The position numbers and the translations under genes were made by a program. This document shows, piece after piece, positions 6,098 to 8,182 of a stretch of DNA of 8,182 nt. Position 1 is the first letter of the stretch. Each line of letters starts with the position of its first letter. This stretch comes from Candidatus Njordarchaeota archaeon (GTDB lineage Archaea > Thermoproteota > JANJXX01 > Panguiarchaeales > Panguiarchaeaceae), in assembly GCA_029855985.1 (NCBI GenBank), contig JAGSHR010000275.1, positions 1 to 8,182 of the forward strand, in the 5' to 3' direction. The notes below the pieces were generated by a model that had not been told where the DNA came from, ran no database searches, and saw only the letters and a program-made list of their open reading frames with translations.

Positions 6098-6735
6098 ACG
6101 TATGGTTTAGGTATGGTAAGCAGCAATACATTTTTAAAAACGTTAACGCGGAATTTGCTGACGGAAAAATTTATGGTATAATAGGAGAGATTGGTTCAGG
6201 GAAATCAACTTTAATGTACCTTTTAGCCGGGTTACTAGAACCCGAAAAAGGGAAAATTCTCATTAATTCAATTCCAGCCCAAAAATACCCCAAAAAGAAT
6301 ATTGGTTTTGTTTTTCAAAACCCAGACGATCAAATATTCAATCTTTACGTCAAGGATGAGATAGGTTATACAGTAAAACAATTGAATTGGGATAACTACG
6401 AAGAAAAAGTCTTTGAGATCGCGGATAGGTTAGACATTGTGCATCTTCTTGACCACAAAACTAGGCATTTAAGCTTCGGTCAAAAAAAGTTAGTGATGAT
6501 TGCTTCGGCCTTGGTACATGATCCTAAAATTGTTCTAATGGATGAACCATTCGCAAACCTTTCATTAAGGTACGTGGAGATCGTGAAAGACCTAATAAGA
6601 GAATTGTCAGCAGGGGGAAAACTCATAGTTTTAACGGGCCACAATCTCGACTTATTGTCTGACATAATAGATGAGTGCTACGAGGTCAATAGTGGGTTTA
6701 TTAAAAAACTAAGCGAACTGCGAACCCAAACATGA
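6070..6735 (+). CDS. nikO: ECF transporter ATPase NikO/CbiO
   Basis: The 221-residue ABC ATPase that powers nickel uptake. In order: Walker A GEIGSGKST (39-47), Q-loop VFQNPDDQIF (Q83), signature LSFGQ (134-138, Phe for the usual Gly in LSGGQ), Walker B IVLMDEP (154-160, catalytic E159), D-loop FANLS, and H-loop H191. The VFQNPDDQ form is typical of EcfA/CbiO. It is somewhat shorter than most CbiO proteins (often 240-280) and lacks a long C-terminal tail. The GTG at 6070 is preferred: GGGGTGAT at 6059-6066 precedes it, and the first strand (NIRVLNVWFRYG) requires a start at or before residue 6. It is the last gene of the operon; no clear terminator follows. Only one ATPase is present, consistent with a homodimer. 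Confidence 0.93.
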   Translation: MCSVNIRVLNVWFRYGKQQYIFKNVNAEFADGKIYGIIGEIGSGKSTLMYLLAGLLEPEKGKILINSIPAQKYPKKNIGFVFQNPDDQIFNLYVKDEIGYTVKQLNWDNYEEKVFEIADRLDIVHLLDHKTRHLSFGQKKLVMIASALVHDPKIVLMDEPFANLSLRYVEIVKDLIRELSAGGKLIVLTGHNLDLLSDIIDECYEVNSGFIKKLSELRTQT

Positions 6736-6812
6736 AATTATAGCGAATTAACAGTATTTCCCCACTCATACGTTGAACTATTTGCGATGCCGTCACAAAC
6801 TGAAAGCGAAAA
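6736..6812. other. Non-coding stretch after nikO
   Basis: No T-rich terminator, TATA box or stem is evident. It contains only the start of a 22-codon frame (6787-6855) that runs into the left decamer repeat. Confidence 0.5.
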
Positions 6813-6852
6813 CTTGGACAAATCTACCCAAAGTTGGACAAACTTACCCAAG
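6813..6852 (-). repeat. Left 40-bp decamer-repeat array (inverted copy)
   Basis: On the minus strand this is four 10-nt units alternating between a TTTGGGTA type and a TTTGTCCAA type (B-A-B-A). It matches the right array at 7060-7099 in opposite orientation at 33 of 40 positions. B and A units complement each other if G-U pairs are allowed, so a minus-strand RNA of this array folds back on itself. Confidence 0.8.
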
Positions 6853-6919
6853 TAGAAATCCAAAAATGTGATCCAGTTAAAGTTATAACAAATCTAAATC
6901 CATATCTCGTTAATCAATA

Positions 6920-6930
6920 TTTTTAAATTC
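6920..6930 (+). promoter_or_regulatory. Candidate TATA box of the GC-rich element
   Basis: TTTTTAAATTC is centred 27 nt before the ATG at 6952, the expected distance from an archaeal TATA box to a transcription start. It would produce a leaderless small mRNA or a small RNA beginning at about 6952. Confidence 0.45.
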
Positions 6931-6951
6931 AATTTTGTGCATATTTTGATT

Positions 6952-7068
6952 ATGGCTAAGGATGTGGGGAGTTTTGGGGTTCCCCCGAATGGAGCCGAGC
7001 CTGGTGATGTGTCCCCGATGAACCTAGAGGGGAACGAAGGCGATGTGGCTCAAGGGGAAGCTGGGTAA
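6952..7068 (+). CDS. Possible 38-residue leaderless small protein
   Basis: ATG to TAA encodes 38 residues rich in Gly, Pro, Glu and Asp, with segments such as GVPPNGAEPGDVSP and NLEGNEGDV. It is strongly acidic, probably disordered, and has no membrane segment or metal motif. There is no Shine-Dalgarno, but a TATA-like box 27 nt upstream fits leaderless translation. The stop falls inside the right decamer array. GC-rich sequence keeps frames open by chance, and the same bases show RNA pairing, so coding is unproven. I do not recognise a family. Confidence 0.25.
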   Translation: MAKDVGSFGVPPNGAEPGDVSPMNLEGNEGDVAQGEAG

Positions 7069-7105
7069 ATTTGTCCAAGTTTGTCTAGATTTGTCCAACT
7101 TCCCC
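7054..7105 (+). repeat. Long imperfect hairpin overlapping the right decamer array
   Basis: As plus-strand RNA, 7054-7073 pairs with 7086-7105 over 20 positions with one C-A mismatch and four G-U pairs; the loop is 12 nt (7074-7085). The base is GGGGAAG against CUUCCCC. It could end or protect a plus-strand transcript, and it lies 12 nt beyond the stop of the convergent exonuclease gene. Confidence 0.6.
7060..7099 (+). repeat. Right 40-bp decamer-repeat array
   Basis: Four 10-nt units: one TGGGTAAA type, then TTTGTCCAAG, a degenerate TTTGTCTAGA, and TTTGTCCAAC. It is the inverted partner of 6813-6852 (33 of 40 identical), with 207 nt between the arrays. The 10-nt period is close to one helical turn of DNA, so equivalent bases fall on one face. 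Confidence 0.8.
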
Positions 7106-7117
7106 AGACCCCGATTC

Positions 7118-7885
7118 TCATAAATCTATTAAAATCCCGATTGGTGCGTGATCGGAACCCATCACGTCTTTCATTATGAATGCATCTTTCAGTTTTGGTA
7201 GCAGGTCCTCTGTTATAATAATGTAGTCTACTCTCCAACCAATGTTCCTAGCCCGCGCATTGAACCTGTACGTCCACCAAGTGTAGTGCCCCGGTTCATC
7301 AGGGTGAAAATAACGGAAGGTATCAATATACCCCATTGATAGCAGTTTATCCATGAATTTTCTTTCCTCAGGTGTGAACCCCGCGTTTTTAACGTTGTCT
7401 TTGGGTCTCGCTAGATCGATCTCCTTGTGGGCAACATTAAAGTCACCACAAATAATTAATGATTTATTCTTCCTTAAGTCTTCTAGGTAGTTGAGAAAAA
7501 CTTCGTTGAATTTTAACTTGTAATCCAGCCTCGTTAAACCTCTCTGCGCGTTTGGGAAATAAACGTTAATCAAGTAAAAGTCCTTGAATTCCAAGGTTAT
7601 AACTCTACCCTCACTGTCAGCGATTTCCTCACCTATCCCGTACATTACATCTATTGGTTTAATCAATGAGAAGGTTGCCGTTCCAGCGTATCCCTTTCTT
7701 TTCGCGGCAAACCAAAAGATCTCATAGTCCTCGAGTCCCTCACCAAGCGTCATTGGTGGAACATGTTGCTTAATCTCTTGAATACACATTACATGGGGCC
7801 TCTCTCGCCTCATAAAATCAAGAAAACCCTTCCTTAAAACTGCTCGATACCCATTAACATTCCAAGAGAGAATCTTCCAAATCAA
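7118..7885 (-). CDS. xth: Exonuclease III family AP endonuclease
   Basis: A base-excision-repair enzyme that cuts DNA 5' of abasic sites and may have 3'-5' exonuclease activity. With TTG 7885 as Met1 (255 residues, normal for Xth), it shows SWNVNG (N9), IQEIK (E37, metal ligand), NVYFPN (Y109), GDFN (D148, N150), GWRVDYI (D220) and GSDHAPI (D245, H246). These correspond to E. coli ExoIII N7, E34, Y109, D151/N153, D229 and D258/H259. No ATG is available. TTG 7885 gives the family-like N-terminus MIWKILSWNVNG and has a G6 run 8 nt upstream; TTG 7909 would add eight unconserved residues. It stands alone and is convergent with the decamer element. Confidence 0.94.
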   Translation of the reverse strand: MIWKILSWNVNGYRAVLRKGFLDFMRRERPHVMCIQEIKQHVPPMTLGEGLEDYEIFWFAAKRKGYAGTATFSLIKPIDVMYGIGEEIADSEGRVITLEFKDFYLINVYFPNAQRGLTRLDYKLKFNEVFLNYLEDLRKNKSLIICGDFNVAHKEIDLARPKDNVKNAGFTPEERKFMDKLLSMGYIDTFRYFHPDEPGHYTWWTYRFNARARNIGWRVDYIIITEDLLPKLKDAFIMKDVMGSDHAPIGILIDL

Positions 7886-7917
7886 AAAACGAACCCCCCA
7901 AAGAAACAATTTAACCT

Positions 7918-7928
7918 AAATTAAATAG
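7918..7928 (-). promoter_or_regulatory. Candidate TATA box of xth
   Basis: The minus strand reads CTATTTAATTT, centred about 38 nt before TTG 7885. It implies a start near 7897 and a leader of about 12 nt, which would put the TTG at 7909 upstream of the transcript and supports the shorter protein. Confidence 0.35.
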
Positions 7929-8142
7929 ATAGATGAAATATTAACTTCTTAAAGAAATTTTATAGGGTTTCCAACACAAACCCAGCGACTATGTAAAGAT
8001 AAAGAAGCGTTGGACTAGGTGAACTATAAACACATATCTAACAAGGAGAAAAACCATTTAATTCCTCTTCGATTCCAAGGTGAATCCACGCGAAATTTTA
8101 TTAATCGCTTTAAAAAATTTTAGATTCTGTTTTTGACACCAT
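7929..8142. other. Intergenic stretch without a recognisable gene
   Basis: No tRNA, repeat array or conserved coding frame is visible. It holds a 22-codon hydrophobic minus-strand frame (7989-8057, preceded by AGAGG) and a TATA-like TTTAAAAAATTTTA near 8109-8122. Neither is sufficient to call a gene. Confidence 0.5.
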
Positions 8143-8182
8143 ATGGAATGCGTGGTTGTTTTTCTGGGATCTTTTTTAATTA
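8143..8182 (+). CDS. Possible start of a gene cut by the window edge
   Basis: From ATG 8143 the frame is open to the window end (13 codons: MECVVVFLGSFLI). The start is hydrophobic, as in a signal or membrane segment. A TATA-like TTTAAAAAATT about 30 nt upstream would fit a leaderless transcript. The piece is too short to identify and could be chance. Confidence 0.25.
   Translation, partial: MECVVVFLGSFLI

Larger units (their letters stand above)
6952..7105 (+). ncRNA. Candidate structured small RNA in a GC-rich island
   Basis: Hand counting gives 60% GC over 6955-7065 against 23% over the preceding 100 nt; GC-rich islands in AT-rich thermophile genomes often mark structured RNA. Possible helices: GUUCCCC (6979-6985) with GGGGAAC (7029-7035); GUCCCC (7011-7016) competing for the same GGGGAAC; GAGCC (6997-7001, or its copy at 6992-6996) with GGCUC (7047-7051); and a terminal hairpin 7054-7105. 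A TATA-like box lies about 27 nt before the 5' end. I recognise no known RNA family: no C/D or H/ACA boxes, tRNA, SRP or RNase P features are convincing. The 38-codon reading frame is the competing explanation. Confidence 0.4.

Noticed and set aside
4451..6735. Cobalt-specific CbiMNQO transporter.
   Set aside because: The subunits are homologous, but the divergent NikR, the NikR-type dyad and the PDGLE subunit in place of classical CbiN favour nickel. Cobalt cannot be fully excluded.
6966..7057. G-quadruplex from four GGGG runs.
   Set aside because: The runs are spread over about 90 nt with long loops and are better explained by helices with the C-runs.
6952..7068. C/D-box or H/ACA guide RNA, or a group II intron fragment.
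   Set aside because: GATGA-like strings occur, but there is no matching CUGA box, no terminal ACA, and no recognisable intron domain V.
6813..7099. CRISPR array.
   Set aside because: The repeats are contiguous 10-mers with no unique spacers, and no cas genes are present.
6813..7099. Replication origin with Orc1/Cdc6 boxes around an AT-rich region.
   Set aside because: Inverted repeats flank AT-rich DNA, but the decamers do not resemble ORB or mini-ORB motifs with a G-run, and no orc1/cdc6 gene is nearby.
7050..7238. Minus-strand 62-codon frame overlapping the 3' end of xth and the right array.
   Set aside because: It overlaps conserved xth residues in another frame, and its only notable part is the translated decamer repeat, which is reported separately.

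Overview
The window looks like a piece of an archaeal chromosome. The evidence is a tungsten-type aldehyde:ferredoxin oxidoreductase, archaeal-style Shine-Dalgarno sites (GGTGA, GAGGTG), frequent GTG/TTG starts, TATA-like boxes about 25-30 nt before starts, no bacterial -35/-10 promoters, and low overall GC. The gene set fits an anaerobic, probably thermophilic lineage. I cannot name the phylum from sequence alone.

Layout. (1) 11-1879 (+): aldehyde ferredoxin oxidoreductase. It meets tail-to-tail, with one base between the stops, a MoaD/ThiS-type ubiquitin-like protein (1881-2165, -). (2) 2333-3136 (-): SDR oxidoreductase, divergent from a FucA-like class II aldolase (3265-3900, +). (3) 3905-4330 (-): nickel regulator NikR, divergent from an ECF-type metal transporter operon: nikM 4451-5080, nikN (PDGLE family) 5067-5366, nikQ 5369-6097, nikO 6070-6735, all +, overlapping or nearly touching. 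(4) 6736-7117: no conventional gene, but the most unusual stretch: two inverted 40-bp arrays of decamer repeats around an AT-rich leader and a GC-rich island. The island starts 27 nt after a TATA-like box and runs into a 20-position hairpin. (5) 7118-7885 (-): exonuclease III family AP endonuclease. (6) 7886-8182: mostly empty, with at most the first codons of a gene at the right edge.

How the parts work together. The MoaD-like protein can supply pterin dithiolene sulfur for the tungsten cofactor of the oxidoreductase. The aldolase and SDR are also aldehyde/carbonyl enzymes, so genes 1-4 may form an aldehyde-metabolism neighbourhood; this is inference. NikR beside nikMNQO points to nickel rather than cobalt uptake. 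A perfect GTAACA-N16-TGTTAC dyad overlaps the nikM ribosome-binding site and has the same 6-16-6 geometry as the known E. coli NikR operator, so nickel-loaded NikR probably represses the transporter there.

The best candidate for something undescribed is 6813-7105. It may encode a structured small RNA (60% GC next to 23% GC), a 38-residue leaderless peptide, or a small non-autonomous mobile element with internally symmetric decamer repeats.
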